Shown here: positions 12,155 to 24,308 of the stretch, piece by piece
How the letters are laid out: every line of letters begins with the position of its first letter
Position numbering within the stretch: the first letter of the stretch is position 1
Source: Molanna angustata
Taxonomy: Eukaryota; Arthropoda; Insecta; Trichoptera; Molannidae
Assembly (NCBI GenBank): GCA_963576475.1
Contig: OY754969.1
Coordinates: forward strand, 23,209,716 to 23,273,715
Direction of reading: 5' to 3'
DNA: 64,000 bases
The notes under the pieces: generated by a model
What the model was told of the DNA's origin: nothing
Database searches by the model: none
The model's input: only the letters and a program-made list of their open reading frames with translations
Program-made: the position numbers and the translations under genes

Positions 12155-12914
12155 TTATAACTTTTGATCCGCTCAATTTACAGAGCCCAAAATTTCAGAA
12201 TATATACACAGTTATAGGCCTACAAAACTTTTTTACTCAAAATTTTGAATTTTTTTTTCAGTCAGGGGTTATCAACTTTTGAATTTTTATTTTATTTTTC
12301 CATATATCTCAGAAACCATAAAAGTTAGAACGCTGAAAATTGGTACAAACATAGACAAATACAAAATCTCAAATTAGTTTTTTCAAAAAAATTCCAGGGT
12401 TTCTCAAACATTTTTTATTAAGAAAAGTATTTTTTTTATCATAAATTTATGAGTTTAACTGCCTATTTTTCCAAAACTTTTACAATTATCGAAAAAAGCC
12501 GAAACACCCCAACTAGATAATTTAATTTTCTATAAAAAATATTAGCAGTGTAGTAGAAGATCTCAATTTTTTTTAACAATTTTTTTAAAAATTGAATTTA
12601 GTGACGACATTGCTTCATACATTTTGTATGGCAGTCGCCTATACACAATATGTAAGAAGACTTAATAGTTTGATACTTCATCTTCAAACATACATACAAA
12701 CCATCATGCTATTTTCATATTCTGGGTAGGAAAAATGGACCTTCCTCCATACTATCCTATCTTGACATTCATACCTACATATGTTGTATAGAAAACAAAA
12801 TATCTGACAATATTCAATAATTTGTATTTATGGGTTTATAGTTTGGTACATATTCTTCAACTATACATACTATCGCTATCGACAGTTGGATCTCATGTGT
12901 TACATGCAACTAGT
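11865..12914 (+). mobile_element. TIR element 'CCAACTGTCGA', full-length copy
   Basis: The element starts at CCAACTGTCGATTTGTTCA (11865) and ends in the inverse TCGACAGTTGG (12879-12889), followed by a conserved ATCTCATGTGTTACATG extension ending CAACTAGT. The left end forms a hairpin through GTTCAGGAGAAC..GTTCTCTTAAC. The same order of blocks occurs at 35.3, 37.1-38.0, 38.6-39.3, 42.0-42.9 and 57.1-57.4 kb. No transposase is present; it is a non-autonomous DNA element of unknown superfamily. Confidence 0.85.
12066..12153 (+). repeat. (GT)n microsatellite
   Basis: About 88 bp of GT with scattered TCTG interruptions. Other copies of the host element have only a short GACACACACACATAC or GGGACACCC at this spot, so the tract grew inside the transposable element. 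Open frames across it translate to alternating C/V and are meaningless. Confidence 0.95.
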
Positions 12915-14804
12915 AATTATATAAAGACCGAAGAGGTGTTAATGTAACAAATACAATATAAAAGTTATTCGATTGTCCATCATTTTTACAAAAACAAAGT
13001 GATATAAGACAAAGTATACAAGAAAAATATATACATTTTGGTAAAAGGTATGATTGTAAGGAAAAAATGACGGAAGTATTACATAGGTACTGCAGCTACA
13101 AAACAATTATAAAAAGAAAAACCTCAAAACATGTGGGTAGGTATCCTGAACAATTTTTCACTCGAACATAAAAATAATTGTTGGTGTCAAAAATGGTGGT
13201 GTAGGTACCTATCTACCTTCCGATACAAAAATAATCGAAAACTGCCGTGAAGTGAATGTAAAGCATTAGAACGACAACGGAATTTGAGGGTAGTGTCAAG
13301 TGGTTTTCCGGAAATCGGATATTCTTGGGGCACTTCAACCCCCTTTAGAAAAAGTGTGAATTTAAATGCAAAACACTTGTGTGGCAATGGAACAGGGGTA
13401 ACTATAACACGTAGTGGATTTGCGCGCAAAATCACGGGGTGGATCACAATATCTTGAATACCTCTTAAAGGATAATGCTTCCCTGGTAGAAAAAAAAGTT
13501 GTTTATTTTTTAAAAGGAAATTTTAAAGTTTTTATTTATAGAAGCGTACACTTCTTATCTCTTTCAAACGATTGTACCACGACACTTTGAAGAAAAACTT
13601 TATAACATTTGATAGTAGATACCTACATACTTATATAACATGACAAAGTGTAACTCAAAGTGGATCAAAGAAAAAGGAACAAGCAAAAAAATATACAAAA
13701 GGTTTAATATATTTTTTAAAATTTATTAAAAATAAAAACAAATAGGTAAAATTATTTTTATGTTAACTTCCAATGTTATTTCAAAATTATTATCTGTTAA
13801 TATTATGACGCAAATCATTATAAATCTCTACACTGATGACAGTATTCGAAAAATCTATACCTACGGTCAATGCCTTTGATAAATAGTGAAACATTTTTTT
13901 GGTTTTTTATTTTCTATGTTGTACATTTGAAACTGTCGATTATAAAATATATTAAGCCAGAATAAAAATTCACTTTCAATCCGTAATTGGTCGTAAAATG
14001 GAGAGGTCAACTTTTTTAACGTATGTCTTTGAAATTCCAGAAAATAAATTCAAATAGAGAAACTAAATTAAACCGACATGAATAAAGTTAAGTAAAGTAA
14101 AGAAAATAAATCATTCATTTTGTAATCTTATAATGAGTATTCGCTGACACAGAAAGACACGGAGATAAATTTGTTGTTTCATTACTTTTCTCACGTAAAA
14201 ATTAAACTGATATTTTTAATCCCTCGGTTAATTTTTTCAATTTCCAAGTGGTTTAGTCCCAGATCAAAGGGAATTTTTCATTGACTTTGACCTCTGGGGC
14301 TATATTTAACGAAATTTCAGTCCCATCAAGATAGAATTTTACTCACGGTGGCGGTCGTACAGCGCGGTAAACTTTTCGCATACAAAGGGTGACACTCTAA
14401 AATTAATTTTCCTCTGTTGTGAAATTATTTTGAAACGCTCACATTGTAGTAACGTTGCATGAAGTACACTTTAATGTATGCTTCATACAAAAAACACCTA
14501 AAAATTGAGGTCTATATAAATTATACCCATAAACTTGATGTAAATTTGATAATTAAACAAAAAAAAAGATAACAAAAATACCATTTTGATACTAAAACAA
14601 AACAATGATTGAATATTCAGTTACAAACAAATGGAATATGCAATAAAAAAAAACACAATTTTTAAGAGGTATAGTTGTGAGAGAAAAAATGAAACCCACT
14701 TTAATTTCTTACAGAACAAAATTGGAGGTAATGTTTAAATTCGATGAAACAAAAATTCGCTACACAAACGCTTTAATGAAAATAAAAATAATGAGTGTAT
14801 TTAT
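12915..14804. other. AT-rich unique DNA, no gene seen
   Basis: Includes an 86-codon minus-strand open frame at 13187-13447 with no recognisable family signature. Nothing else supportable. Confidence 0.45.
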
Positions 14805-14888
14805 AAACGAGTGGGTTGTGGTCAACGCTGAACTCCTCATTACCAAGTCACTCCACAAAGTATTAAAATTTAGTATGGAAAATTTCTA

Positions 14889-14998
14889 CCTTTTTTATGA
14901 CATGGTTACGTAGGGTACTCCAGCTATTAGTATTTGAGTCCATTATACTCATGCTAAGAAGCGCACTACGTAGCGTTGGGGAGAGTTTTCAATCTGCT
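14889..14998 (-). mobile_element. CR1/L2-like LINE 3' UTR fragment
   Basis: On the minus strand it reads CCCAACGCTACGTAGTGCG..AGCTGGAGTACCCTACG, matching the 3' UTR of the LINE at 15843-16078. It lies at the junction with repeat copy B. Confidence 0.65.
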
Positions 14999-15349
14999 CA
15001 GGAAAATAATTGTGACAGCGCCTGGTGGACTGCAACATGTACGGCCCGGGAATCTCGTATGCTTCCGAAGATTTACGAAGATCGATGGATCACAGGGCAC
15101 CGCTGTTGATTCAAGCCAAAATACCTATCGATTATTCATGTGTTGATCGTTGAATAGATTAGAGTAGCGTTTAATTTTTATCCATTAGTTCCGACCCACG
15201 ACATCTTTATCAAGTTATTTTTTATATTGTATTTTCAATTGTTACGAATAAACCAGTGTTGATTATGTAAGTATAAATAGTTCTTTGATTGAAACCCTTC
15301 ATCACACTAAAATTATCAATTATTTAATAACTGACATACCTAAGCAATG

Positions 15350-15842
15350 TCATACTTGGAGGTATGTATATGTTTTACATAAAATAAAATCCTTTTGAAC
15401 ACGCAACCTTCTGCAATATAATCCTTCTGATATAAATAAATAAATAAACATATACCCCCAAATATTAATTCGGATGTTAAAAATACTTGGGTTGTAAGAA
15501 GATGGAAACCCAGAATTCGGAAGATCGTTCCACAACCGGGCTGCTGTCTTAAAAAAAGAGTTCGAGAGGTGACTGTGGTTTGTGTAATTTGAAGGTTTAC
15601 TGTGAACGGGTGTGGAGACTGAGTAAAACGAGTGACTCTATTGTAAATGAGTGGATGAGGGACCAGGGATGCAAGTTCTTTTGAGCATCTCCCGTGGTAG
15701 TATCAATAGAATAAATTTAGAATACCGACCTTGCGTCTGTGGTCTAGTGATTGCAATCCATTAGTCAATTATGAGTCGTCAATCATGTACAGCATCAAGG
15801 GTATTCAGCAGGTATTGGAGGGGAGCCACTCCAGAGGTTACT
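15350..15842 (-). pseudogene. CR1/L2-like LINE reverse transcriptase C-terminus, broken
   Basis: Minus-strand translation gives in order SGVAPLQYLLNTLDAV, LQSLDHRRKVGILNLFY, YYHGRCSKELASLVPHPL, THEN TAARLWNDLPNSGFP with SSYNPSIFNIRIN. This is the usual order at the end of CR1/L2/Jockey-type polyproteins, including the 'AAxLWNxLP' block. One in-frame TGA interrupts FYxYYHG and a T-run frameshift lies near 15550. The copy is dead. Confidence 0.85.
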
Positions 15843-16078
15843 ACCATTTTTTTTTATTTTTTTTTAACATGTTCACGTAGGGGACGCCAGCTATAAGGAT
15901 TAGGGTATTTTACTCTTCCGAAGAAGCGCACTACGTAGCGTTGGGAGGGGTTTGCAATCTAGAAAAGAGTTTATTAATTCGGATTCTAAAAAGACCCGGG
16001 TTGTACGAAGGCGGAAACACAGAATTCGGAAGATCGTTCCACAGTCGGGCTGCTGTATTAATAAAGGAGTTAGGAGTT
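15843..16078 (-). pseudogene. Second LINE C-terminus with 3' UTR and poly-A
   Basis: The minus strand begins TAARLWNDLPNSVFPPSYN, continues RIRINKLFSRLQTPPNAT to a stop, then the 3' UTR and an A-rich tail (plus-strand T-runs at 15846-15867). It gives the terminal residues and tail that the neighbouring 15350-15842 copy lacks. It is 5'-truncated just before TAARLW. Confidence 0.82.
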
Positions 16079-16611
16079 ACCATATTCAATAATTGGGCGT
16101 ATTTGCTCTTTGTAGAAATAAAAATTTAAATTTTTAAAAATACTTATGTGCTCTATATCTTACGCTCAATTCTTTGAGGGAGCTGGTTAAATTATTTTTG
16201 ATGAAAATATTTTATCATGAAAACTTGATAATTATTCAATGCCATTTTGTGAAAGTGGTTAAAAAATGAAAGACTGACCTTCTTTAAAATCTTATACGGT
16301 CTTAGCGAGTATTAGATTTGCAAAACACGAAAAGATTCGAACGAGTATTTTATTTAGTCTATAAGCGATAAAGTAGAATAAACACGCCGTACATAATATA
16401 TAGCACATTCACAGCACACACACAGATACATTGTGATGAAACTTACAATCTCAATATGATACTAGTAAATAATCTACAAAGAAAAAAGTACCATTAAAAA
16501 AAATACCGATTCATTCCACTATATCCTTTTAGGGTAGTGAGGAGTAAAAATATTCGGTAATACAACAACATTTGATAGTTATTTAAAAATGTCATGTTTT
16601 ATTTTGTTAAT

Positions 16612-16811
16612 TATGTAAGTAGAATAAACAGGCCGTACATAGTACTTTGTAAATAGTAGGTACACAGCACATACACAGATATATTGTGATGAAACTTCCA
16701 TAATACAACCTCAGCATGATACTAGTTGGTAATCTGCTATAAAAAATAACCTTAAAAATTGCGAATTCATAACTCCCCACTATATCCCCTTGGGAGGGTG
16801 AAGAGTAAAAA
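16612..16811 (+). repeat. 'GTGGGTTGTGG' repeat copy C, 3' half
   Basis: Repeats the 3' half of copy B: AGTAGAATAAACAGGCCG, ATTGTGATGAAACTTCC, ATACTAGTTGG and CCCACTATATCCCC..GAAGAGTAAAAA. It lies 60 bp downstream of copy B in the same orientation, so it is either a partial tandem duplication or a second insertion. Confidence 0.8.
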
Positions 16812-18699
16812 ATCAATCTCAATCGATTTCATCCATCATCAAATTTATCAAAAAATATTTTTTGTACATGGTACAAAATCCAGCCATTAGGTATAGAGAA
16901 TTAAGGAACTATTCATATCAAATATGAAACATAAAAGATGTAGGTATATTGAAATATAATTGATAGCTCTTATCCAATGGGTTATTGTAGTAAGTCAATT
17001 TATGTTAATTCTTGGAACTATGAATCGGTGGAGACGCAATGAATTTACTTACACAAAGTATACAGACGTATTCAATATTCTCGATCGATGATATGAATAG
17101 AAATAGGTCGATCAGAAACAGTCTACAAATACAATATAGGTAAAGTTAAAAAGTGTCGTTACTCGTATGTTCATCATACAACAATGAATGGCTCTCTAAA
17201 ACCACCGAGTGAAGTATATTTATGGAATTGATTTGTAAATAGTTATTTTGGGCGTAGAAATATATAAATACAAATCGGTAAATCAAACAATAGATTGCAA
17301 ACGATACCAACTAACTTACTGTATTGATAGAAACGTTGAAGAGGACTTCCTTAGGAGGTATGGATCAGCAACGGATTGAAGATGTCGTTGTCATAGAAGA
17401 CAATATTATGTTAACGGTGAGAGTAAATATTTTTATTCGTATTGATGCAACATCCTTCTTTGCTGATGTACTAACAGCTTGTGATCGTTCAGCTGGAGTT
17501 TGATGTAAAATAACAAGGAATTTATTTCGAAGGTTGGCAAAGCAGTCAATTTTTATCATATTCTTTGTAGTATCTACAGCTATTTATTTTACTCCAAAAT
17601 ATCCATAGGACAGTCTTGAATGACAGGTCGAGAGACGTGACGTTATCTATTATTATTTCTTCGGTTAATTTTCCTCTGAATTATGGTAAATGTGAAAGAT
17701 TGTAAAGAGATATTTTGGCTATTGAAAACAATTTTTGCTTGGTTGGCATATGTGCAAACCGCCCCCCACCACGGCGAAAAGTGAAGAAGTTTGGTGGAAT
17801 CTATACTCCTAAACAATTCTTTCGAGGTTTAGGCAATTTGCATATCTTTCTACCCAACTACAAACGTGGAGGTGGTAGCGGTATGAAATATGTTTGATAG
17901 TAGTTTCTTCTTTTGTCCGATAAGCAGCTGCTCCGGGGATGAATAGAGCTACAAGCTTTGAAAGGTTTCCAATGGAGTGGAGTAGGAGACTGCGAAATCA
18001 TGTTTATCTCTTTCTACCCAGGACATATGAGGTATAAATAACCGAGAAATAACTAATTGAATCCAAAAACATTTTTAACTTGATGAATGTAAATATACAT
18101 TACTATGGTTATATTGATTTACAAAATAATAAAATAAACCTTGTTCTTTTATGATATATCTAAGTAGCAATGTATACCTAAAGAGTAATGTTTATTAATT
18201 GTATTACTATTATTACACGATCATTTACAACATAATTGATTTGTTTGGTAGCCATAATGTTCCAGTTTGAATGTTAATACTTGGGATCTCAGTAATTTTC
18301 CAAAGGTCCCCTTCTAGTGCTAGGTAAATGTTACCCACCACACATGCAAGACCCGGTAAATATTATAATTTACATCATGCAATAACCATAGCACCTTCTA
18401 CATACAACTTTGCATAGCGTTGGGACTTCCCTATCGTTGCCGGCGAATATTCCAATTTCACAATATTGGGTGGGCGTTCATATTAGAGGTGCTCTAAGAA
18501 TACAGTTAGGGGGTCTAGAGAGGTGTGTAAAATATGTTGTACGCACTAAACTTTAACAAGTCGTTTGTATACCCTTTTGGTTAAATTTGTATTCGAGTTA
18601 ATAAACATAAAAAAATAATCCATTTTCATAGACATTTGGTAAGGATCAACAGTTTTGAAATTGAATTTTAATCTTTATTTATACATCTTTTTGTACAGT
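16812..18699. other. Unique DNA, no gene seen
   Basis: 17380-17560 and 17750-17990 are slightly GC-richer. Short open frames there show no family features. No repeat recognised. Confidence 0.45.
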
Positions 18700-18756
18700 C
18701 AGTGCACAAAGACGGGTTTATTGTCAAAAGGCAATTTCTTCAAATCAACCCAAGCA
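18700..18756 (-). mobile_element. SINE family 2 tail, diverged
   Basis: GGGTTTATTGTCAAAAGGC and AATTTCTTCAAATCAACCC resemble the minus-strand tail of SINE family 2 (GAGTTTATTGCCGTATGGC with AATTTCTTCCAACTAACC). Short and diverged. Confidence 0.45.
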
Positions 18757-18761
18757 TCGTG

Positions 18762-18809
18762 AGGTCTCTAATTTTAAACCTAGGTACGATAGGTTAAAAT
18801 TAGAGACCT
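18762..18809. repeat. Short hairpin
   Basis: AGGTCTCTAATTTTAAACCT is mirrored nine bases later by AGGTTAAAATTAGAGACCT, 20 and 19 bp arms with one extra A. Function unknown. Confidence 0.85.
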
Positions 18810-18952
18810 AGGTTTTTAGTAAGAAAAAATTACAAAGAGAAATAAAAAACAGAACACTGATCATAACAACGAGGAAAAGGAGGGTACGGAAGGATATGGA
18901 AAGAATATTCAGAAATTATTTTACAAATAAAGTTTCTTTTAGTTTACCTTTA

Positions 18953-19310
18953 AATATTTATATGGATTGAGATGACTTGACTTCATCACTTAAGCCATTC
19001 AAATATTTGTATGAATTGAGATGACTTGACTTCATCACTTAAGCAATTTAAACTTTTTTTTTTTATTTTTGAGATGGGTGGTGGCAGAGCGGTAAGCGCG
19101 CTGGGCTAGCAACCCAGAGGTCGCGAGTTCGAATCCTGCCACGACCGATTTCCATTCACCTATAGTACAAGCATTTATGCTTAGTTTAGGGAATGTATAA
19201 GTATGTATATGTACTTGTTATACAAGGACATATTCATTCTTTTTAAAAAAAAAAAAAACATTCGTATGGATTGAGATGACTTGACTTCATCACTTTAGCC
19301 ATTTCATAGT
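18953..19310 (+). repeat. Tandem 50-bp repeat, 3 units, split by a SINE
   Basis: Units at 18953-19000, 19001-19053 and 19258-19310 share GGATTGAGATGACTTGACTT and CATCACTT.AGC. Units two and three are separated by SINE1. With the SINE removed they form a simple three-unit array. Confidence 0.88.
19076..19257 (+). mobile_element. tRNA-derived SINE family 1, full copy
   Basis: The tRNA-like head has TGGCAGAGCGGTAAGCGCG (A box) and GAGTTCGAATCC (B box), with an anticodon arm CTGGG-CTAGCAA-CCCAG. The body follows with CACCTATAGTACAAGCATTT and GTATATGTACTTGTTA, then CAAGGACATATTCATTC and an A-rich tail. The loop would read AGC, but the same body follows a related head at 47.94 kb with loop CTAGTAA, so this is a SINE and not a tRNA-Ala gene. 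It sits inside a minisatellite. Confidence 0.88.
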
Positions 19311-21659
19311 CTAGCTTTTCGTACATATTTATAAGAAATCTAAAAATGGACAGTCGATAAACCAAGAGAAGATTATTTTTTGTTCAACGAACGAAAGTGA
19401 CATCTGTAAGCGAATAATATTTAAGATGAAAGCATAAAAGCATAATAAGTAAGAAAGCATAAAATTAAAATGATAGTGAGGATATGAGACTTATTGAATA
19501 AATCCTGCTAGTACTGTCCACCCTCGATTCCCTCCCATCTCTCCTCCTGTGCGACATTAATAAGCTTTGTCTGTTTTCATTTTCCTTTTAATGCTCGGCT
19601 CCGGGTTTAGATTAACCCTTGCGTCCTGAACAGGAAGGGATGAGAAGGGGTTATAGAGATGAGGACAGGGGAAGGGGTGGCTTATCCACTGCCCGCTTTA
19701 CTTATAGAATTTCTAATGTGTTTTTGTTGTACCTCATGCACGAAAACACGGCCAATTGAATAACATTTTCTAGCCATTGTGTTGTGCAGCAAAGAACATG
19801 ACGAAGGTCTCCTTTTTACTTTTGGGATGGTTACTTTTGTTTATAAAAAAGACAAAATAATAAAATCACTGCGACATTTTCAAAAGTGGATTGTCGTGTG
19901 ATAACTACCAAAACATAAAAAAAATAAAGAATAAATTCCATGGTAAAACAATATAAAAGAAATGATCAGTGATACTTATTTGGGTTTTTATATTGAACAG
20001 GTATGTATGTTTATTATTCATAACCATAAAAAAAGTAAACTTAATTCGAACATATATCATAAATCAAAATTAACTAGCCGTACGCTTCATCACTGAGTTA
20101 TATCTGAACAATTAATCAACAAAATAAGTCATTCATTATAAACAACCAAGAAATACCCAAAAGGCCTTGAAGCTATATGTTCTATACCGAGGAGCTAGTT
20201 GCGGTTTGCTAGAACGCTTCTCTTTTCTTTGTAATTAAAACAATAAATATGCACGTTGAGTTCCTACTCTGTGAGGGTACAGAGAACACATAGAGAGATG
20301 TTGCTTTGGCCTGAAAAGTAGATGCAATAATAACAAGACGGAAGACTTACATTTTCCGCTACAGTGTTTCTTGTTTATTAAAAACTAAGACTTATTCCAC
20401 TCGACCTATACACCCAGATTAAAAGCATGCTTCAAAACTGTGCTTTGTATCCAGACTACACGCCGCGGTCTTCTGAAATGTCATACTCGCATAATAAATA
20501 CTTTGACATGGAAAATAAACGAGGATGATTAAATAAATACACCGAAGTGATGGTTGAAAAGAATGACAAAATGTAATTCTATAAAAAGAAGAATAAAAGA
20601 AGCAATAAACATAGTCATTAAATTATTTATTCAAACTTTATTCCGGTACACTCCAAGCAATTATAAGCTCGAATATAATTTAAGGCACCAATTTAACTTT
20701 TTATAGTTAAAAAACATATGTTTTGTACATTTTATGCTAACAACAAGTCGTGAAAATAGTTTTAGCCGCAGCGTTGTATTATGGGAATTGATTGGTTTTA
20801 CCTTATAAATATTTCCTAGGCAGCCGACTTGAGTATTTAGGTTAATCCATAAATACAGAAATATTTTCTCCGTATAACCAAAATCACGCAACACTCGGGT
20901 TTTCTTACAAGTAAAAGATTATCGATATCGCAATGGATTTATTAATTTTCATTTATTTTTTTACGTGTTGTATTGGATACAAACAGAACTTGAAGCTATA
21001 ACACAAACAATCGCAATCGATCAATTATTGAATTAACTGTTAGTTTGGAGCACACGAAACGCCAAATTTTTTTTATATACGTATGTAAACGGATAATCAA
21101 GGATAATATTTTTTAATTTAATTGACTCATAAACGTCAAATCAAATGTAAAAAAATGCTAAAACAATTTCTGGAGTAGGTACCTACATATATTTTAGTAC
21201 AATATGATTATTTGTGAGTAAGGAAAGTATAAAATTTAACGATATGCGTGACTATTAACTTAACATTTACGGTTGAGTATAAGTTGAATGAATTTGTATA
21301 TAAACATTGGGTTCAATTCAGAAGATGAATTAAAATTTGAATTAACATTTGTCATTAAAAACAATAATGTGTTCACCAGAATTGTCCTTTAATCTTATTT
21401 GAATACCTTAATTTATACAATTTCAGAATAGCAAAAAATATATAAATAAGTAGGTATAATAAATTTGACATTTCATTAAAATGCGTTTTCAGAATTTACT
21501 CATTGTGTAAATACACCCAACACTGTAAATTTACATTCAAATCTAGTTGAGTTTGGTGCGTATTTTTGAAAGATTGACAAAATCAAATACTAAAGCAAGA
21601 AAAAAAAATCGTTCATTAGGCGATAAAGATACTTGATAATATTTTTCACACAAAAATAT
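19311..21659. other. Unique DNA, no gene seen
   Basis: 19510-19820 is a GC-richer unique island (pyrimidine tracts, GGCTCCGGGTTTAG). It could hold regulatory sequence, but nothing defines it. The rest is AT-rich. Confidence 0.45.
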
Positions 21660-21880
21660 ATAATAATTTGGTAATAATTTCATGCATATTGAGTACTTGA
21701 AAATAATTCCATGCATGTTGAGTATTTGGAAATAATTCCATATATTTTAAGTAGGTACTTGGAAACAATTCCATGCATGTTGAGTACCTACTTGGAAACA
21801 ATTCCATGCATGTTGAGTAGGTACTTGGAAATAATTCCACGCATGTTGAGTACTTGGAAATAAATCCATGCATGTTATAC
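21660..21880 (+). repeat. Minisatellite, 29-37 bp unit, about 7 units
   Basis: Units of CTTGGAAATAATTCCATGC with ATGTTGAGTA, some carrying an extra GGTA or CCTA. Each unit contains a partly palindromic GGAAATAATTCC. The long minus-strand reading frame (MELFPS-type repeats) is a translation of the satellite. Confidence 0.92.
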
Positions 21881-23793
21881 TCAACTGATAGCCGATTGGT
21901 GCTTATTCGCCAGCACACATCAACATAATTGAATAAATAATTAAAATAGTTCCAATTAATTGCTGTAACGTTAAGAACCCATTGATTTATAAAATGATAC
22001 TGATTAAAAAAATAATGACATTAATCCTTAAAACGATGTAAGATGTGGTTATGATAGTGATTTAGCAAATAATATCTAGGGGATCTGTGGGACGATATGG
22101 GCCGCAGCACTCTCGATGAGATGAAAAGGGCCGCGCAGAATGAAATGGATGAAAATATGCGAGTCTTTGCTGCAAAACAATCCTTGAGAATGAAATAAGA
22201 GAGAGAGGAGGCAAGCAATAAAATTTATTGCTGTGACCATTTGATGGTCACAGGAATCACAATCGATCGAAAAACCAGAAAAGTAGCAACAAACAATTAT
22301 TCAGTGGAATTAAACAGCAATACGTTGGCGAATGAACCTTGGAAATGTTTTTTAATGAGTAAATTTCACATAATTTGAAGAGCACAGTGCAAAACGAAAC
22401 GAAACGAAACAATACAAACGGAATTCCTGAAAAGCATCAGAAAATACAAATAGCGGAAGGAGGGAATGTCCTGCGGTATGAAGGAACTCTTCAAACAAAA
22501 TATTCTGTTTTACTGTGGTCAGATCGGCCGCAGTTAACGGAATAATTGATCTAGCGTGTTTTTAACACGTGCTTTCGAATTAAAACAACAAATATTATGA
22601 ATTCTTAAAATGTAAGTTCAATACAAAACATATACCAAATAGGGAGAGGCCCAAAGTTAATAAGGGTTTATGGATGTTTGTGGAATTGATTAAAATCGAT
22701 ACACATTTAAATGTGAAAAGTTTTGAGATGTAAATAAAATTATCATCCCATAAAAATAATCTGCAAAAAATAACACCATATCATAGAAAAGTACAATATT
22801 TCCAAATACAACATCTGTATAATATGACAAATAAGACGCTCAAGACCATAGGACTATTTAAAAAAAATAACTAGTTACTTTTGATTAATTTTTTTCATTG
22901 TTTCGAGTAATTTTGGATGAAATATGATTGCGTGGAACATTTCCTGTAATATAGAGTGATTTCATTTACATAGTGATGGATGTCTATACATACACGGTTT
23001 GTACATACTGTGAAGATCGTTCAAGGATCTATCAAAGCGTAGAGACGAACGTGAACTATTGTTGAAAGAAAGAATCCCCTTTATCAGCAATGAGGTAAGG
23101 AATATAAATCATCGATTGGAATGTAAACAATATAATATTATATATGTAGGTACAAATAAAGTAGTAAAATACATACGTATACTTTTAAACTTATGTGTTG
23201 ATAGTGATGGAAGAATTTTTATTTCTTTTAAGTTAATGCATTTAAAATTAGGCATTGAATCGTGGAAAACAAAACAGGCATAAATAATGAAACAAAAGAA
23301 ATGAAGATTCAATTTCCCAATTTTATTAAAACTGAAACAACGCCGCATTGAAGATATTATTATCAACGGAACATCATGATAAAATTATAATGAGCAAATT
23401 ATTTCCCTCCACTACAACAATTGCCAGGAAATCAACAAAATATCTAGACGCTGAAGTTTATTTTAAAATGAAAATTTAAAATAAGCAGTAAGAATGTAAT
23501 AAGAGTTGGTAGTAAAAATATCAATAGTAATTTAAGTAGGAACCAACATCACAATTATTTCAAGTATTGTAACTAATATTAATGAATTATTTTAGGCATT
23601 GTAACTAAAATTAATTAAATATTAAGTATTGTAATAAGTAAATGGCTTCTGCTATATATTGTGTAAATAAATTACATGTGTCAATCGTCTAATCGTGTAC
23701 AGTGGTAATTTCTTCACACTTTTTTTGTCGATGTAACAGGTTCGAATGCAGGATGGAAACATACCTATGTAACCAACGTAATTTTTCAACTGT
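21881..23793. other. AT-rich unique DNA, no gene seen
   Basis: 22080-22215 and 22430-22560 are less AT-rich but show no family features. ACGAAACGAAACGAAAC at 22396-22412 is a short simple repeat. Confidence 0.45.
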
Positions 23794-24308
23794 TTGATTG
23801 AAACATTATCATCATCATCAGTGGCTCCACAGCCCAGGATGGGCCTTGGCCTCCTCAAGGAATCGTCTCCATTGCACCCTATCCATGGCCTTTTCTCTCC
23901 AATTCCGCACACCGGCTATTTGAAGGTCCCTCTCAACTCCATCCATCCATCGCAGTTTCGGCCTTCCCACACCCCTTCTACCCTCCGGACGCGTTGTGAG
24001 GATCCTTTTTGGTGTCTGGTCATCTTCCATGCGATGCACGTGTCCTAACCAGCGGAGCCTCCCTATTTTTATCCTTTGAACGATATTTGTTTCATTGAAT
24101 AGGCTCTGTAGTTCGTGGTTGAACCTGATTCTCCATGTGCCTTGATCGCAGAGGGGACCGAAAAATTTTCTCAAAATTTTTCTTTCGAAGACCAGTAACG
24201 CATCCATACCCTTTTTAGAAAGAACCCAACACTCAGAGCCGTATGTTAGTACAGGTCGTAAAAGAGTTTTATAGACGAGGATTTTAGTGTTTCTTGATTG
24301 AAACATTA
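23794..24308 (-). mobile_element. RTE-A retrotransposon tail with 15-bp target duplication
   Basis: Element body 23809-24293, flanked by the perfect direct repeat TTGATTGAAACATTA (23794-23808 and 24294-24308). The minus strand is open for about 160 codons and encodes the C-terminus of a non-LTR polyprotein: VYKTLLRPVLTYGSECWVL, then LRWLGHVHRMEDD, then GRPKLRWMDGVERDL. The 3' end is a (TGATGA) run, as in RTE-clade elements. The copy is 5'-truncated by incomplete reverse transcription, which explains its open frame without catalytic motifs. The C-terminus in this reading frame belongs to the transposon, not the host. Confidence 0.92.

Larger units (their letters stand above)
14805..16550 (+). 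repeat. 'GTGGGTTGTGG' repeat copy B, split by LINE fragments
   Basis: The 5' part (14805-14888) has ACGAGTGGGTTGTGG..AACTCCTCATTACC. The 3' part resumes near 16186 (TTAAATTATTTTTGATG) and runs to GTAGTGAGGAGTAAAAA at 16550. The roughly 1.3 kb between is a cluster of LINE pieces in minus orientation, so one repeat copy was interrupted. Confidence 0.75.

Noticed and set aside
11940..12282. Two cysteine/valine-rich open frames
   Set aside because: Translations of the (GT)n microsatellite inside a transposable element.
19076..19148. Possible tRNA-Ala (AGC) gene
   Set aside because: The same body follows a related head with a different anticodon loop at 47.94 kb and a broken head at 59.9 kb, so it is the head of a SINE.
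21646..21918. 90-codon frame with MELFPS repeats
   Set aside because: Translation of a minisatellite with a unit length that keeps frame.
22396..22412. (ACGAA)n as telomere-like repeat
   Set aside because: Only three units and not the insect TTAGG motif; simple repeat.
23818..24306. Host gene of 162 codons
   Set aside because: The sequence is a non-LTR polyprotein C-terminus bounded by a target-site duplication.
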